Made by a program: the position numbers and the translations under genes
Notes under the pieces: model-generated
What the model was told of the DNA's origin: nothing
Databases searched by the model: none
The model's input: only the letters and a program-made list of their open reading frames with translations
Part shown: in pieces, positions 26,222-35,916 of the stretch
How positions within the stretch are numbered: the stretch's first letter is position 1
How the letters are laid out: every line of letters begins with the position of its first letter
Assembly: GCF_000600335.2 (NCBI RefSeq)
Contig: NZ_KK088560.1
Coordinates: 164,454 to 228,453, forward strand
Reading direction: 5' to 3'
DNA: 64,000 nucleotides
Source of the DNA: Rubellimicrobium mesophilum DSM 19309
GTDB lineage: Bacteria; Pseudomonadota; Alphaproteobacteria; Rhodobacterales; Rhodobacteraceae

Positions 26222-27757
26222 ATGGCCGAGTCCCTGCTCCGCATGACGGGCATCCAGAAGGCCTTCGCGGGCGTGCCGGCGCTGCGCGACGCGAGCCTCC
26301 GCATCGGGCCGGGCGAGGTCCATGCGCTGGTGGGCCAGAACGGCGCCGGGAAGTCGACGCTCATCAAGATCCTGACCGGCGTCTACCGCCGCGACGCGGG
26401 CGAGGTTCTCTGGCAGGGCCGCCCCGTGGACCTGAAATCCCCGCGCGAGGCCCAAGGAGCTGGCATCGCCACCATCTACCAGGAACTGACGCTGGTCCCG
26501 CAGCGAACGGTGACCGAGAACATCGTGCTGGGCTACGAGCCCCGCAAGCCCTGGGGCGCCATCGACTGGCGCGCCGCCGACGCCCGCGCCCGCGAGGTGC
26601 TCTCCCGCTTCGGGATCGAGCTCGACCTGCACCGGGCGCTGGGCTCCTATCCCACCGCCATCCAGCAGCTCGTGGCCATCGGGCGCGCGGCCTCGATGGA
26701 GGCCAAGCTCCTCATCATGGACGAGCCCACCTCCTCGCTCGACGAGAAGGAGGTCGAGACGCTGTTCGGGGTGATCCGGGGCCTCAAGGCGCGCGGGACC
26801 TCGGTGCTCTACGTGAGCCACTTCCTCGACGAGCTGTTCCAGGTCTGCGACGCCGTCACCATCATGCGCGACGGGCGCACGGTGGGCGAGACGCGGATCG
26901 CGGACACGACCAAGCTCGACCTCATCGCCGCGATGCTGGGCCGCGACGCCGAGGAGATCCGCGCGGCGGGCCGGACCGAGTTCTCCGTGGGCGAGCAGCG
27001 GGCGGGCGAGGTCTTCCTGGAGGCGCGGCACCTCGCCTCGGACCGCCGCCTCAAGGACCTGTCGCTCGAGGTCCGCGCCGGCGAGATCGTGGGCCTCGCG
27101 GGGCTGCTCGGATCGGGACGGACCGAGGCGGCGCGGGCCATCTTCGGGCTCGACCGTGTGACCGGGGGCTCGCTCAAGGTGGGCGCGCGCGCGGCGCGCA
27201 TCCGGGGGCCGCGCGACGCCGTAGCGGCGGGGATGGCCTATCTCAGCGAGGACCGGAAGGTGGAGGGGATCGTCCCCGACCTCTCGGTGCGCGAGAACCT
27301 GACGCTGGCGCTGCTGCCGCGCCTGTCCCGCTTGGGCATCGTGGACGAGGCGCGCGAGCGGCGGGTGGTGGAGGGCTTCATCAAGGCGCTGGGCATCCGC
27401 ACCGCCGACATGGACCAGCCGATCCGCGAGCTGTCGGGCGGCAACCAGCAGAAGGTGCTGCTCGGCCGCTGGCTGGCGCTGGAGCCCAGGCTCCTGATCC
27501 TCGACGAGCCCACGCGCGGCGTGGACGTGGGGGCCAAGCTGGAGATCCAGTCGATCATCGCGAAGCACGTGGAGCAAGGCTGCGCCGTGCTCCTCATCTC
27601 CTCGGAGTTCGAGGAGCTGATCGAGGGGGCGCACAACATCGTGGTCCTGCAGGAGGGGCGCTCCGTGCGGCGGCTGTCGAACCCGGGCGTGACCGAGAGC
27701 CGCCTGATCCATGCCATCGCCGAGCAGCCCGACGACGCGCTGGAGGCGGCCCAATGA
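26222..27757 (+). CDS. sugar ABC transporter ATP-binding protein, two NBDs (YtfR-like)
   Basis: A 511-residue double ATPase of CUT2 sugar importers. The first domain has Walker A GQNGAGKST, Walker B LLIMDEPTSSLD and a degenerate signature. The second domain has the atypical Walker A region GLLGSGRTEAARAIFG, the signature LSGGNQQKVLLGRW and Walker B LLILDEPTRGVD. This layout is that of RbsA/MglA/YtfR. It ends ATGA over the start of the first permease, so these genes are translationally coupled. With the binding protein and two permeases it forms a complete importer. Confidence 0.94.
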   Translation: MAESLLRMTGIQKAFAGVPALRDASLRIGPGEVHALVGQNGAGKSTLIKILTGVYRRDAGEVLWQGRPVDLKSPREAQGAGIATIYQELTLVPQRTVTENIVLGYEPRKPWGAIDWRAADARAREVLSRFGIELDLHRALGSYPTAIQQLVAIGRAASMEAKLLIMDEPTSSLDEKEVETLFGVIRGLKARGTSVLYVSHFLDELFQVCDAVTIMRDGRTVGETRIADTTKLDLIAAMLGRDAEEIRAAGRTEFSVGEQRAGEVFLEARHLASDRRLKDLSLEVRAGEIVGLAGLLGSGRTEAARAIFGLDRVTGGSLKVGARAARIRGPRDAVAAGMAYLSEDRKVEGIVPDLSVRENLTLALLPRLSRLGIVDEARERRVVEGFIKALGIRTADMDQPIRELSGGNQQKVLLGRWLALEPRLLILDEPTRGVDVGAKLEIQSIIAKHVEQGCAVLLISSEFEELIEGAHNIVVLQEGRSVRRLSNPGVTESRLIHAIAEQPDDALEAAQ

Positions 27758-28770
27758 GCGCGCAAAACAGCCTGACGGGGCGCGGCCTGGGCGGCGTGGG
27801 CGAGGCCCCGGCCCCGCGTCGGTCGCGCCTGAACCGCCGCCTCCTGGGCCTTGCCGCCGCGCTGCTGGCGCTGGTGCTCCTCAACGTGGCCATGACGCCG
27901 AACTTCCTCCAGCTCCAGACGCTCGCGGTGAACGTGAGCCAGGTGGCGCCGGTGGTGATCGTGGCGCTGGGCATGACGCTGGTGATCGCGACAGGGGGCG
28001 TGGACCTGTCGGTGGGCGCGGTCATGGCGGTGGCCGGGGCGCTGGCTCCGCTGATCTTCGGAAGCGGCTGGGGCGTCGCGAATCCGGGTCTGGGCCTCGC
28101 GGCGGCCTTCGTGGGGCCGCTGCTGGTCGCCGCCGCCTGCGGGCTCTTCAACGGGTCGCTGGTGTCCTTCCTGGGCGTGCAGCCGATCATCGCGACGCTG
28201 ATCCTGTTCATCTCCGGGCGCGGCGTGGCGCTGGTGCTGACCAACGGCAACCTCCAGACCTTCACCAATCCCAGCTTCACCTGGCTCGGCACCGGGCGGG
28301 CGCTGGGCATCCCGGTGATGGGCTGGATCGCGCTGGCGCTGGCGCTGGTCGTGGCCGTGGTGGTGCGCAAGACCATCTACGGGCGCTACCTCCTGTCCGT
28401 GGGTGGCAACGAGCGGGCGGCCTCGCTGGCCGGGACGCCGGTCGCCACCGTCAAGATCTGGACCTACTTGATCTGCTCCACGCTCGCAGGCCTCGCGGGG
28501 CTGATCGTGGTGGCGCAGAACTCGGCCTCGGACGCGGCCCGGATCGGCAACCTCATGGAGCTCGACGCCATCGCGGCGGCGGTCGTGGGCGGGGCCGCGC
28601 TGTCGGGAGGCCGCGCGCCGATCCTGGGGACGCTGCTCGGGGCGCTGTTCATCCAGCTCGTGGGCTACACGCTGGTCGCCAACGGCGTGCCGGACGAGGC
28701 CACCTTCATCGTCACCGCCGCGATCATCGTCATCGCGGTGTGGCTCCAGGACAGCCGGAGGCGCACATGA
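27754..28770 (+). CDS. sugar ABC transporter permease 1 (YtfT-like)
   Basis: A 338-residue inner-membrane permease of the BPD_transp_2 (ribose/xylose/galactofuranose) family with about ten helices. The family pattern GMTLVIATGGVDLSVGAVMAVAGA and the loop SVGGNERAASLAGTPVATVKIWTYLICSTLAGLAGL are clear. Overlaps the ATPase gene upstream and the second permease downstream, both by ATGA. Two different permeases suggest a heterodimeric channel as in YtfT/YjfF. Confidence 0.93.
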   Translation: MSAQNSLTGRGLGGVGEAPAPRRSRLNRRLLGLAAALLALVLLNVAMTPNFLQLQTLAVNVSQVAPVVIVALGMTLVIATGGVDLSVGAVMAVAGALAPLIFGSGWGVANPGLGLAAAFVGPLLVAAACGLFNGSLVSFLGVQPIIATLILFISGRGVALVLTNGNLQTFTNPSFTWLGTGRALGIPVMGWIALALALVVAVVVRKTIYGRYLLSVGGNERAASLAGTPVATVKIWTYLICSTLAGLAGLIVVAQNSASDAARIGNLMELDAIAAAVVGGAALSGGRAPILGTLLGALFIQLVGYTLVANGVPDEATFIVTAAIIVIAVWLQDSRRRT

Positions 28771-29765
28771 CCGCTTCGCTCGACCTCGACCTGCGCCGCT
28801 TCACCCGGCCCCTGGGCGGGGGCACGCACCTCACCGTCTGGGTGGCGCTGCTGGCGCTGATCGTGCTGGGGGGCCTGCGCTACGACAACTTCCTGTCGGC
28901 CTACAACATCAGCTCCTTCCTGGGCTACAACTCGATGTTCCTGCTCATCTCGGTAGGGATGTGCCTCGTCATCATGACGGGCGGCATCGACCTGTCGGTG
29001 GGCGCGGTCGCCGCGCTGGCGAGCGTCGTGGCCGCCCTCCTGAGCCCCGACGGGCTGATCGTGGCGCTGCCCGGGGGCGTGGCGACGGGGCTTCTGGTCG
29101 GCGCGATCAACGCGGGGCTGATCGTGGGGCTGCGGCTGCCGCCCTTCATGGCGACGCTGGCCACGATGCTGGCGGCGCGCGGGGCCTCCCTGGTGGTGTC
29201 CGACAACCGCGCCGTCTCGGTGGACTGGGGGTCGGACTTCACGACGCTCGGCATGAACAAGATCGGGCCGCTGGTGCCCTGGACCATCGTCATCGCCGCC
29301 CTGGTGGTCGTCGTGGCCTGGTATGTCCTGGAGCGGACCTCGCTCGGCCGCACGGTCCTCGCGGTGGGCGGCAACGCCGAGGCGGCGCACCTCATGGGCC
29401 TCAAGACCGGGCGGGCGCTGGTCTTCGTCTACCTGTTCTCGGGCGCCTGCGCGGGCCTCGCGGGGGTGTTCCTCGCCTCGGGTTACGGCGCGGGGCAGCC
29501 GCTGGAGGGCCAGGGGTGGGAGCTGGCGGCCATCGCCTCGGTCGTGGTGGGCGGCACGCTCCTGACCGGGGGGATGGGGTCGATCCCGGCCACCGTCGCG
29601 GGGGCGCTGCTCTTCGGGCTCGTCTTCAACCTCCTCAACTTCGAGAACGGGCTGGGCGTGATCTCGCTCTCGGCCTACTGGCAGTCGGTGATCCGGGGGG
29701 CCTTCCTCCTCGTCGTGATCCTCCTCCAGGTGCGGCTCGCCCGTCCCCATCCAACCAAGGCCTGA
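28767..29765 (+). CDS. sugar ABC transporter permease 2 (YjfF-like)
   Basis: A 332-residue permease paralogous to its upstream neighbour. It has MCLVIMTGGIDLSVGAVAALASVVAAL, VGGNAEAAHLMGLKTGRALVFVYLFSGACAGLAGVF and about nine or ten membrane segments. The pairing of two distinct permeases is the arrangement of the E. coli galactofuranose system YtfT-YjfF. The ATGA overlap shows coupling. The gene is followed three bases later by the enolase-superfamily gene, so import and catabolism are one transcript. Confidence 0.92.
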   Translation: MTASLDLDLRRFTRPLGGGTHLTVWVALLALIVLGGLRYDNFLSAYNISSFLGYNSMFLLISVGMCLVIMTGGIDLSVGAVAALASVVAALLSPDGLIVALPGGVATGLLVGAINAGLIVGLRLPPFMATLATMLAARGASLVVSDNRAVSVDWGSDFTTLGMNKIGPLVPWTIVIAALVVVVAWYVLERTSLGRTVLAVGGNAEAAHLMGLKTGRALVFVYLFSGACAGLAGVFLASGYGAGQPLEGQGWELAAIASVVVGGTLLTGGMGSIPATVAGALLFGLVFNLLNFENGLGVISLSAYWQSVIRGAFLLVVILLQVRLARPHPTKA

Positions 29766-29768
29766 CCC

Positions 29769-30869
29769 ATGACCCGAACCATCGCCGACCTCCAGGCGCG
29801 GCTGTTCCGCGTGCCGCTGGCCGAGGTCATGTCCGACGCCAAGCACGGCGACCACACGCATTTCGAGCTCGTGACCGTCACCATCCGCACCTCGGACGGG
29901 ATGGAGGGGACGGGCTACACCTACACCGGCGGCAAGGGCGGGCGGGCGATCCTCGCCATGGTGAACCACGACCTGCGGCCCTTCCTGCTGGGCCGCGACG
30001 CCGAGGAGGTCGAGGCGCTGAACGACGGGATGCAGGTCCACATCCACTACGTCGGGCGCGGCGGCATCGCGAGCTTCGCGATCTCGGCCTGCGACGTGGC
30101 GCTGTGGGACCTGCGCTGCAAGGCGGCCGGCCAGCCGCTCTGGCAGATGGCCGGGGGCGCGTCGAACCGGTCCATGGCCTATCGCGGCGCCATCGACCTC
30201 AACTTCACGCTGGAGCGGCTGCTCCGCGACGTGCAGGGCTTCGTCGACGAGGGCTACCGCGCGGTGAAGATCAAGGTCGGGCAGCCGACGCTGGATCAGG
30301 ACGTGGAGCGGGCGCGGCGCGTGCGCGAGCTTCTGGGGCCGGACCGCAGGTTCATGGTGGACGCCAACTACGGCTGGGACGTGGAGACCGCGATCCGCGC
30401 GGGGAAGGCGTTCCGGGACCTCGACCTCCTGTGGTTCGAGGAGCCGACCGAGCCCGGCGACTACCTGGGCTATGCCCGCATTGCCGAGGAGACCGGCGTC
30501 CCGATCGCCAGCGGCGAGAATTTCCATACGCTGGAAGAATTCCAGAACGCGATCCACTGGGCCCGGCTCTCCTACGCGCAGCCCGACGCCTCGAACTGCG
30601 GGGGCGTGACGGGGTGGCTGCGGGTGGCGAGGCTCTGCGCCGAGGCGGGCATCCCCGCCTGCTCGCACGGGATGCAGGAGCTGCATGTCTCCCTCGTGGG
30701 GGCGCAGCTCAACGCGGGGTGGCTGGAGGTGCACAGCTTCCCCATCGACAAGTACACGACCCGGCCGCTGGTGCTCGACGGGCTCCACGCGGTCGCCCCC
30801 GACACGCCCGGCACGGGCGTCGAGTTCGCCTGGGACAAGCTCGCGCCCTATGCGGTCCAGGCGGCCTGA
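29769..30869 (+). CDS. mandelate racemase/muconate lactonizing family dehydratase
   Basis: A 366-residue enolase-superfamily enzyme with an N-terminal capping domain and a C-terminal barrel. Catalytic pieces: KIK motif (Lys167, Lys169); metal ligands Asp198 in VDAN, Glu224 in FEEP and Glu250 in SGEN; and His300 in SHGMQE. A KxK base opposite a His base is the arrangement of sugar-acid dehydratases of the mandelate racemase subgroup, such as talarate/galactarate dehydratase. The true substrate needs assay. It sits between the importer and two dehydrogenases, so it probably dehydrates an aldonic or aldaric acid to a 2-keto-3-deoxy acid. Confidence 0.9.
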   Translation: MTRTIADLQARLFRVPLAEVMSDAKHGDHTHFELVTVTIRTSDGMEGTGYTYTGGKGGRAILAMVNHDLRPFLLGRDAEEVEALNDGMQVHIHYVGRGGIASFAISACDVALWDLRCKAAGQPLWQMAGGASNRSMAYRGAIDLNFTLERLLRDVQGFVDEGYRAVKIKVGQPTLDQDVERARRVRELLGPDRRFMVDANYGWDVETAIRAGKAFRDLDLLWFEEPTEPGDYLGYARIAEETGVPIASGENFHTLEEFQNAIHWARLSYAQPDASNCGGVTGWLRVARLCAEAGIPACSHGMQELHVSLVGAQLNAGWLEVHSFPIDKYTTRPLVLDGLHAVAPDTPGTGVEFAWDKLAPYAVQAA

Positions 30870-30887
30870 CCCAGAGGAGATTCCGAC

Positions 30888-31916
30888 ATGACCATCCAGG
30901 CGGCCTATTACACGGGCCACAAGACCTTCACGCTCGAGGAGAAGGACGACCCCGCGCCGGGGCCGGGCGAGGTGCAGATCCGCGTCGCCTTCGTCGGCAT
31001 CTGCGGGACCGACATCCACGTCTATCACGGCAACATGGACGCCCGCGTAGGCAGCCACCGGGTGATCGGGCACGAGATGTCGGGGACCGTCTCGGCCCTG
31101 GGCGAGGGCGTCACCGGCGTCGCCGTGGGCGACCGCGTGGTGGTGCGGCCCCTGGACCATTGCGGCCAGTGCCCGGCCTGCCAGGCGGGCTACACGCATA
31201 TCTGCCACAAGCTCAAGTTCCTGGGCCTCGACACCGACGGCGCGCTGCAGGAGCACTGGAACGTCCCCGCCCACACGATCCACAAGCTGCCCGCCGACAT
31301 GAGCCTGGAGACGGCGGCGATGATCGAGCCGCTGGCGGTCGCGGTCCACGACGTTCGTCGGGCGCGGCTCCAGACGGGCGAGACGGCGCTGGTGATCGGC
31401 GGCGGGCCCATCGGGATGCTGATCGCCATGGTGGCGAAGCACGTCGGCGCCAACGTGATCCTGTCGGAGATCAACCCGAACCGGCTGAGGCTGGCCGGGG
31501 AGATGGGCTTCACCGGCCTCAACCCGCGCGAGGGGGATGTCGCTGCCCAAGTCACCGAGATTACCGGGACCAAGGGCGCGGACGTGGTCTTCGAGGTCTC
31601 GGGCACGCAGCCCGGCGTGGACCTGATGACCGCCGCCGCCGCGACGCGCGGGCGCATCTGCATGGTCGCGATCCACGCCCAGAAGGCGCAGGTGGACCTG
31701 TTCCGCTTCTTCTGGCGCGAGCTGGAGATGGTCGGGGCCCGGGTCTACGAGGCCGAGGACTACGACCGGGCCATCCGGATGATCGCGGACGGGCTGCCGG
31801 TGAACCGTCTCATCACCGACCGGCATCCGCTGGGCGCGGTCCAGCAGGCCTTCGAGGCGCTGGAGGGGAACGCCACCGCCATGAAAACCCTGATCCGCGT
31901 GGAGGAAACGGCGTGA
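30888..31916 (+). CDS. zinc-dependent alcohol/polyol dehydrogenase
   Basis: A 342-residue medium-chain dehydrogenase. The catalytic zinc site is in CGTDIHVYHG and GHEMSG; the structural zinc lobe has four cysteines, in CGQCPACQAGYTHIC. The cofactor fold motif is ALVIGGGPIGMLIAM. It resembles sorbitol/threonine-type dehydrogenases. AGAGGAGA lies upstream of the ATG. It overlaps the SDR gene with GTGA. In this operon it may oxidise a sugar alcohol or a keto-deoxy intermediate; the substrate is not determined. Confidence 0.92.
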   Translation: MTIQAAYYTGHKTFTLEEKDDPAPGPGEVQIRVAFVGICGTDIHVYHGNMDARVGSHRVIGHEMSGTVSALGEGVTGVAVGDRVVVRPLDHCGQCPACQAGYTHICHKLKFLGLDTDGALQEHWNVPAHTIHKLPADMSLETAAMIEPLAVAVHDVRRARLQTGETALVIGGGPIGMLIAMVAKHVGANVILSEINPNRLRLAGEMGFTGLNPREGDVAAQVTEITGTKGADVVFEVSGTQPGVDLMTAAAATRGRICMVAIHAQKAQVDLFRFFWRELEMVGARVYEAEDYDRAIRMIADGLPVNRLITDRHPLGAVQQAFEALEGNATAMKTLIRVEETA

Positions 31917-32674
31917 GCGACCTGTTCGACCTTTCCGGGAAGACCGCGCTCGTCACGGGCGCGCGGCGGGGGATCGGCGCGGGCATGGCCCTCGCGCTGG
32001 CCGAGGCGGGGGCCGACATCATCGGCGCCTCGGCGCAGATGGAGGTGGACGGCGGCGAGGTGGGCCAGCGCATCCGCGACGTGGGCCGCAAGTTCACCGG
32101 CCACGCCGTCAACTTCGCCGACCGGGGGGCGCTGAAGGCCTTCGCCGCGAAGATGGAGCAGGAGCCCATCGACATCCTCGTGAACAACGCGGGGACCATC
32201 AAGCGCCAGCCCGCCGCCGAGCACCCAGAGGAATGGTGGGACGAGGTCATCGAGACCAACCTCTCGGCGCAGTTCCTGCTCACGCAGGCCGTCGGGCGCG
32301 GGATGATCGCACGGGGGCGGGGCGGCAAGGTGATCTTCACGGCCTCGCTGCTCACGTTCCAGGGCGGGATCAACGTGCCGGGCTATGCCGCGTCGAAGGG
32401 CGGCGTGGGGCAGCTCGTCATGGCCTTCGCGAACGAATGGGCGCCCAAGGGCATCAACGTCAACGCCATCGCGCCGGGCTACATCGCGACGGACAACACC
32501 GAGGCGCTGAGGGCCGACCCGGATCGGTCGGCGGCGATCCTGGGCCGCATCCCGGCCGGGCGCTGGGGCACGCCCGAGGATTTCGGGGGCCCGGCGGTGT
32601 TCCTGGCCTCCAAGGCGTCCGACTACGTGAGCGGCACCATCCTGACCGTCGACGGCGGCTGGATGGGGCGCTGA
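31913..32674 (+). CDS. SDR family oxidoreductase, KduD-like
   Basis: A 253-residue short-chain dehydrogenase. The cofactor motif is TGARRGIGAGMA, followed by NNAG, the catalytic pair in GYAASKGG, and the end TVDGGWMGR. Segments such as DILVNNAGTIKR, FQGGINVPGYAASKGG and NAIAPGYIATDNTEALRADPDRSAAILGRIPAGRWG closely follow KduD (2-deoxy-D-gluconate 3-dehydrogenase). The GTG start overlaps the upstream stop (GTGA). It is the last gene of the operon, with an intrinsic terminator about 50 bases later. Its likely role is redox conversion of a keto-deoxy sugar acid formed by the dehydratase. Confidence 0.92.
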   Translation: MSDLFDLSGKTALVTGARRGIGAGMALALAEAGADIIGASAQMEVDGGEVGQRIRDVGRKFTGHAVNFADRGALKAFAAKMEQEPIDILVNNAGTIKRQPAAEHPEEWWDEVIETNLSAQFLLTQAVGRGMIARGRGGKVIFTASLLTFQGGINVPGYAASKGGVGQLVMAFANEWAPKGINVNAIAPGYIATDNTEALRADPDRSAAILGRIPAGRWGTPEDFGGPAVFLASKASDYVSGTILTVDGGWMGR

Positions 32675-33002
32675 CGCGCTCCCCGAAACAACCATAACGA
32701 GGGACAGGAGCGGCGGCGGCGGGGCGACCCGTCGCCGTTTTCCGTCGTCGGCCGGAGTGGGGCGGTGTTCTGGCGGGAGGGCGCAGCTCCTCCCTCCTGC
32801 GGCGAGGGGCCGGGCGGGGCCCCGCGCCTTTCGGGGTGGCTGTCCCCGATTCGCGGTGCGCCCAGCTTGGCCGCGAAAGGTTAGGATTCGGTTAACGCCG
32901 CATGGGATAAGATCGCGGCATGGCGGGATCGCCATGGGGAGCGCGTGCGGCCTTCGAAGGACCTCCTCGGCCGCCCCGCCCGGCCTCGCGGATGATGCGG
33001 GA
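32675..33002. other. non-coding stretch after the sugar operon
   Basis: 328 bases between the convergent ends of the SDR gene and the NTF2-like gene. The first part holds the terminator at 32723-32741. The remainder has no ORF with a ribosome binding site, no tRNA and no repeat I can identify. Confidence 0.6.
32723..32741 (+). terminator. intrinsic terminator of the sugar operon
   Basis: GGCGAC and GTCGCC pair across a two-base loop (or GGCGA/TCGCC across four) and are followed by GTTTT. It lies about 48 bases past the SDR stop. Confidence 0.65.
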
Positions 33003-33383
33003 TCAGGCGCCCTCCACGATCTTCCAGTAGGAGTCCTTCCGCGTCACCAGGCCGTCCCGGAAGGTGTAGAAATCGCAGCCCCTGACCTCCAGGCGCCGCC
33101 CGTCGCGGGTCGTGCCGGTCAGCGTCCATTTCGACAGGCCGGTCTGCTGCGCCTCGTCCACGAAGTGCTCCGCGTCGCCGTAATGCACGTCGGGCAGCCC
33201 CTCGAACCGGGTGGCGAGCCCCTGGCGGACCGCCGCCCGGCCTTCGAAGCGGGTTCCCCAGGGGTGCGGGCCCCGGGGCATCTCCAGGATGCAGTCCTCG
33301 GCGAAGAACGCCATGATCCGATCGAGGTCGTGCGCGTTGAAGGCCTCGCAGAGCCCGATGAGCCTTTCCCGGATATCGGCCAT
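33003..33383 (-). CDS. nuclear transport factor 2 family (SnoaL-like) protein
   Basis: A 126-residue protein with the NTF2-like cone fold. The family's opening helix is RERLIGLCEAFNAHDLDRIMAFFAEDCILEMP, with GTRFEGRAAVRQGL and ending in FRDGLVTRKDSYWKIVE. Such proteins bind or isomerise small polar compounds; no specific function can be given. There is no signal peptide. It stands alone, convergent with the sugar operon, with the tRNA-Pro gene upstream. Confidence 0.88.
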   Translation of the reverse strand: MADIRERLIGLCEAFNAHDLDRIMAFFAEDCILEMPRGPHPWGTRFEGRAAVRQGLATRFEGLPDVHYGDAEHFVDEAQQTGLSKWTLTGTTRDGRRLEVRGCDFYTFRDGLVTRKDSYWKIVEGA

Positions 33384-33530
33384 GTCCAGCTCCCTCCCGG
33401 CCCGCCGGCGGGCCGCGCCCCATCATAGCCGACGAAGGCCGGTCCGGCCCAGCCGGCACGCGCCGTTCATGGCAGCCGGACCTCGGGCCCGGCAGGGGGC
33501 GCTCGATCTCGATGGCGTCTCGGGGGAAAA

Positions 33531-33607
33531 TGGTCGGAGTGAGAGGATTCGAACCTCCGACCCCCTGCTCCCGAAGCAGGTGCGCTACCAGGCTGCGCTA
33601 CACTCCG
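33531..33607 (-). tRNA. tRNA-Pro (CGG anticodon)
   Basis: The minus strand folds as a full tRNA of 77 bases including an encoded CCA. The acceptor stem pairs CGGAGTG with CACTCCG, the anticodon arm is CCTGC-TTCGGGA-GCAGG with anticodon CGG, and the T arm contains GGTTCGAATCC. Discriminator base A and a C1 opening are as expected for proline tRNA. Confidence 0.96.
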
Positions 33608-33659
33608 ACAGCGCGCGAGGTATCCCGCGCGCGCGTCCTTTGCAAGACCCGTTCGCCCC

Positions 33660-34643
33660 TCATTCGCAGGGGGTGGCGTGGGGATCAAGGGCCGGCGCGC
33701 GACGCCCGGCCAGGCGCTGGAGCACCGAGGGGCGGGGCGCGCCGGTCTCGGGCCGCAGGCGGCTGCTGAGCACGGGCCGGTTCGCCGAGGTGCCGGGACT
33801 GTCCTCGCGCAGGACGATGTAGAGGCCCGAGGCGATGATGATGCCCGCGCCGATGGCCGTGGTGCCGTCGATGGTCTCCCCGAAGAGGAGGTAGCCGTAG
33901 ACCGTGGCGAAGAGGATCTGCACGTACTGCATCGGCGCCACCGTCACCGCCTCGCCGGCCTTGTAGGCCGCGATGATGACCACGCCGCCCAGCCAGCCCA
34001 GCACCGCCTGCGCCGCGATCAGGCCGAGATGGTCCGCCGCCATGGGCCGGTACTCGGACGGCATGACCAGGGTGGTGAGCGCGAGGTTGGCGATCATGGG
34101 ATAGAGGAGCATGACCACCGGCCGCTCCTCGTGCCCGACCTTGCGGACGATCACCGAGGAGATGGCGCCGAACACCGCCGCCGAGAGCGCGGCGAGGTGG
34201 CCGAGGCTCAGATGGGCCGAGCCGGGGCGCAGCACCACGAGGACCCCCAGGAGGCCGCCCGCCACCGCGAGCGCCCGGCGTAGCCCCACCCTCTCGCCCA
34301 GGAGGGGGATGGCGAGCAGCGTGATGAGCAGGGGCTGCGCGAAGGCGATGGCGTAGACCTGCGCGAGCGGCAGGACCGAGAAGGCGTAGAAGACCGACAG
34401 CGCGCTCAGCACGGCGGCGGCCGAGCGCAGCGCGATCCAGCCGGGATGAATGGGGCGGAGGGTGCCCGGCTGGGGGTCGTGGACGATCATCCCCATGGCC
34501 AGCGGGAAGGAGAAGAGCGTGGAGAAGAAGATGAGCTGGAAGGGCGAGTAGTGCCCGCCCAGATCCTTCACCAGGGCGTCGCTGGTCGCGTAGAAGCCGA
34601 AGGCGAGGAGCGACAGCATCGCTCCCTTCCCGTTCCGTGACAT
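33660..34643 (-). CDS. DMT superfamily transporter (EamA family)
   Basis: A 327-residue inner-membrane protein with about ten helices in two EamA repeats. The first begins AMLSLLAFGFYATSDALVKDLGG and the second GHLAALSAAVFGAISSVIVRKVG. The repeat ends show LPLAQVYAIAFAQPLLITLLAIPLLGERVG and VAPMQYVQILFATVYGYLLFGE, typical of drug/metabolite exporters. The ATG at 34643 has GAAAGGA before it; the 12-codon upstream extension lacks support. The C-terminal 40 residues are hydrophilic. The substrate is unknown. Confidence 0.88.
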   Translation of the reverse strand: MSRNGKGAMLSLLAFGFYATSDALVKDLGGHYSPFQLIFFSTLFSFPLAMGMIVHDPQPGTLRPIHPGWIALRSAAAVLSALSVFYAFSVLPLAQVYAIAFAQPLLITLLAIPLLGERVGLRRALAVAGGLLGVLVVLRPGSAHLSLGHLAALSAAVFGAISSVIVRKVGHEERPVVMLLYPMIANLALTTLVMPSEYRPMAADHLGLIAAQAVLGWLGGVVIIAAYKAGEAVTVAPMQYVQILFATVYGYLLFGETIDGTTAIGAGIIIASGLYIVLREDSPGTSANRPVLSSRLRPETGAPRPSVLQRLAGRRAPALDPHATPCE

Positions 34644-34729
34644 GGGGGTCCTTTCGGGCGCGGGCCTGAATCGCGCCACGCCCGCTTTAGGACCGCGAAT
34701 CGGGACGGGTCAAGATATCCCCAGGCGCT

Positions 34730-35839
34730 TCAGCGCGCGTTTCCCTCAAGCGCTGCAACAATCGCATCGCCCATCTGGACGGTGCTGGCCGGCGCGCCGC
34801 CTTCGGGGCCGATGAGGTCCGCCGTGCGGACGCCCTGCGCCAGCACCTGCTCGACCGCGCGCTCCAGCCGGTCGGCCGCCTCGCCCGCCTCGAAGGAGTA
34901 GCGGAGCGCCATCGCGAAGCTGAGGATGCAGGCGATGGGGTTGGCGAGGCCTTTGCCGGCAATGTCGGGGGCCGAGCCGTGGACGGGCTCGTAGAGCGCC
35001 TTGCGGCGGCCCGTCGCCGCGTCCGGGGCGCCCAGCGAGGCCGAGGGCAGCATCCCGAGCGAGCCCGTCAGCATCGCCGCCACGTCGGACAGCATGTCGC
35101 CGAAGAGGTTGTCGGTGACGATCACGTCGAACTGCTTGGGCCGCCGGACGAGCTGCATCCCGCCCGCGTCGGCGAGCATGTGGTTGAGCTGGACGTCCGA
35201 ATAGCGGGCCTTGTGCACCTCCTCCACGACGTCGTGCCAGAGCACGCCCGAGCGCATCACGTTGCGCTTCTCCATGGAGCAGACGCGGTTGTCGCGGACG
35301 CGGGCGAGCTCGAAGGCGACCGAGGCGATGCGGTCGATCTCGTAGGTGTCGTAGACCTGGGTGTCGATGGCGCGCTTCTGGCCGTTGCCGAGGTCGCGGA
35401 TCTCCTTGGGCTCGCCGAAGTAGACGCCGCCCGTCAGCTCGCGCACGATCAGGATGTCGAGCCCCTCGACCAGCTCGCGCTTGAGCGAGGAGAAGTCGGC
35501 GAGCGCGTCGAAGCACTTGGCGGGGCGGAGGTTGGCGAAGAGTTCCAGGTCCTTCCTGAGGCGCAGGAGGCCGGCCTCGGGGCGCACCTCGTAGGGGACC
35601 TTGTCCCACTTGGGCCCGCCCACGGCGCCGAGCAGCACGGCGTCGGCCTTGAGCGCCTTATCCATGGTCGCGTCGGACACCGCTTGGCCGTGGGCGTCGT
35701 AGGCGCAGCCGCCGACCAGGTCCTCCTCGACGGCGAAGTCCATGCCGTTGGCGTTGAACCAGCCGACGACCTTCTTCACTTCGCCCATCACCTCGGGGCC
35801 GATGCCGTCGCCGGCGAGGATGAGAAGGTCGTGGGCCAT
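34730..35839 (-). CDS. leuB: 3-isopropylmalate dehydrogenase
   Basis: NAD-dependent enzyme of leucine synthesis, 369 residues, which oxidises and decarboxylates 3-isopropylmalate. It begins [15 protein letters not shown] and has [11 protein letters not shown], the substrate-loop arginines in [15 protein letters not shown], the metal site in [17 protein letters not shown], and [14 protein letters not shown]. The start MAHDLLIL is family-consistent. It is separated from leuDC (40.2-42.3 kb) by four secreted or membrane protein genes. The segment [16 protein letters not shown] is a little unusual where leuB proteins usually have RNVLESSRLW. Confidence 0.96.
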   Translation of the reverse strand: MAHDLLILAGDGIGPEVMGEVKKVVGWFNANGMDFAVEEDLVGGCAYDAHGQAVSDATMDKALKADAVLLGAVGGPKWDKVPYEVRPEAGLLRLRKDLELFANLRPAKCFDALADFSSLKRELVEGLDILIVRELTGGVYFGEPKEIRDLGNGQKRAIDTQVYDTYEIDRIASVAFELARVRDNRVCSMEKRNVMRSGVLWHDVVEEVHKARYSDVQLNHMLADAGGMQLVRRPKQFDVIVTDNLFGDMLSDVAAMLTGSLGMLPSASLGAPDAATGRRKALYEPVHGSAPDIAGKGLANPIACILSFAMALRYSFEAGEAADRLERAVEQVLAQGVRTADLIGPEGGAPASTVQMGDAIVAALEGNAR

Positions 35840-35916
35840 GATGCGCGCTCCGCTGCTGGGTCGCGCGCGGGGGTAGCCGGGGGGCCACGCGGGGTCAAGC
35901 GGCGGGGGCGGCGGGC

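Noticed and set aside
28665..31826. Open frame of about 1050 codons on the minus strand opposite the permease, dehydratase and dehydrogenase genes
   Set aside because: It spans four well-supported genes on the other strand and has only composition-driven sequence (His/Arg/Gly-rich).
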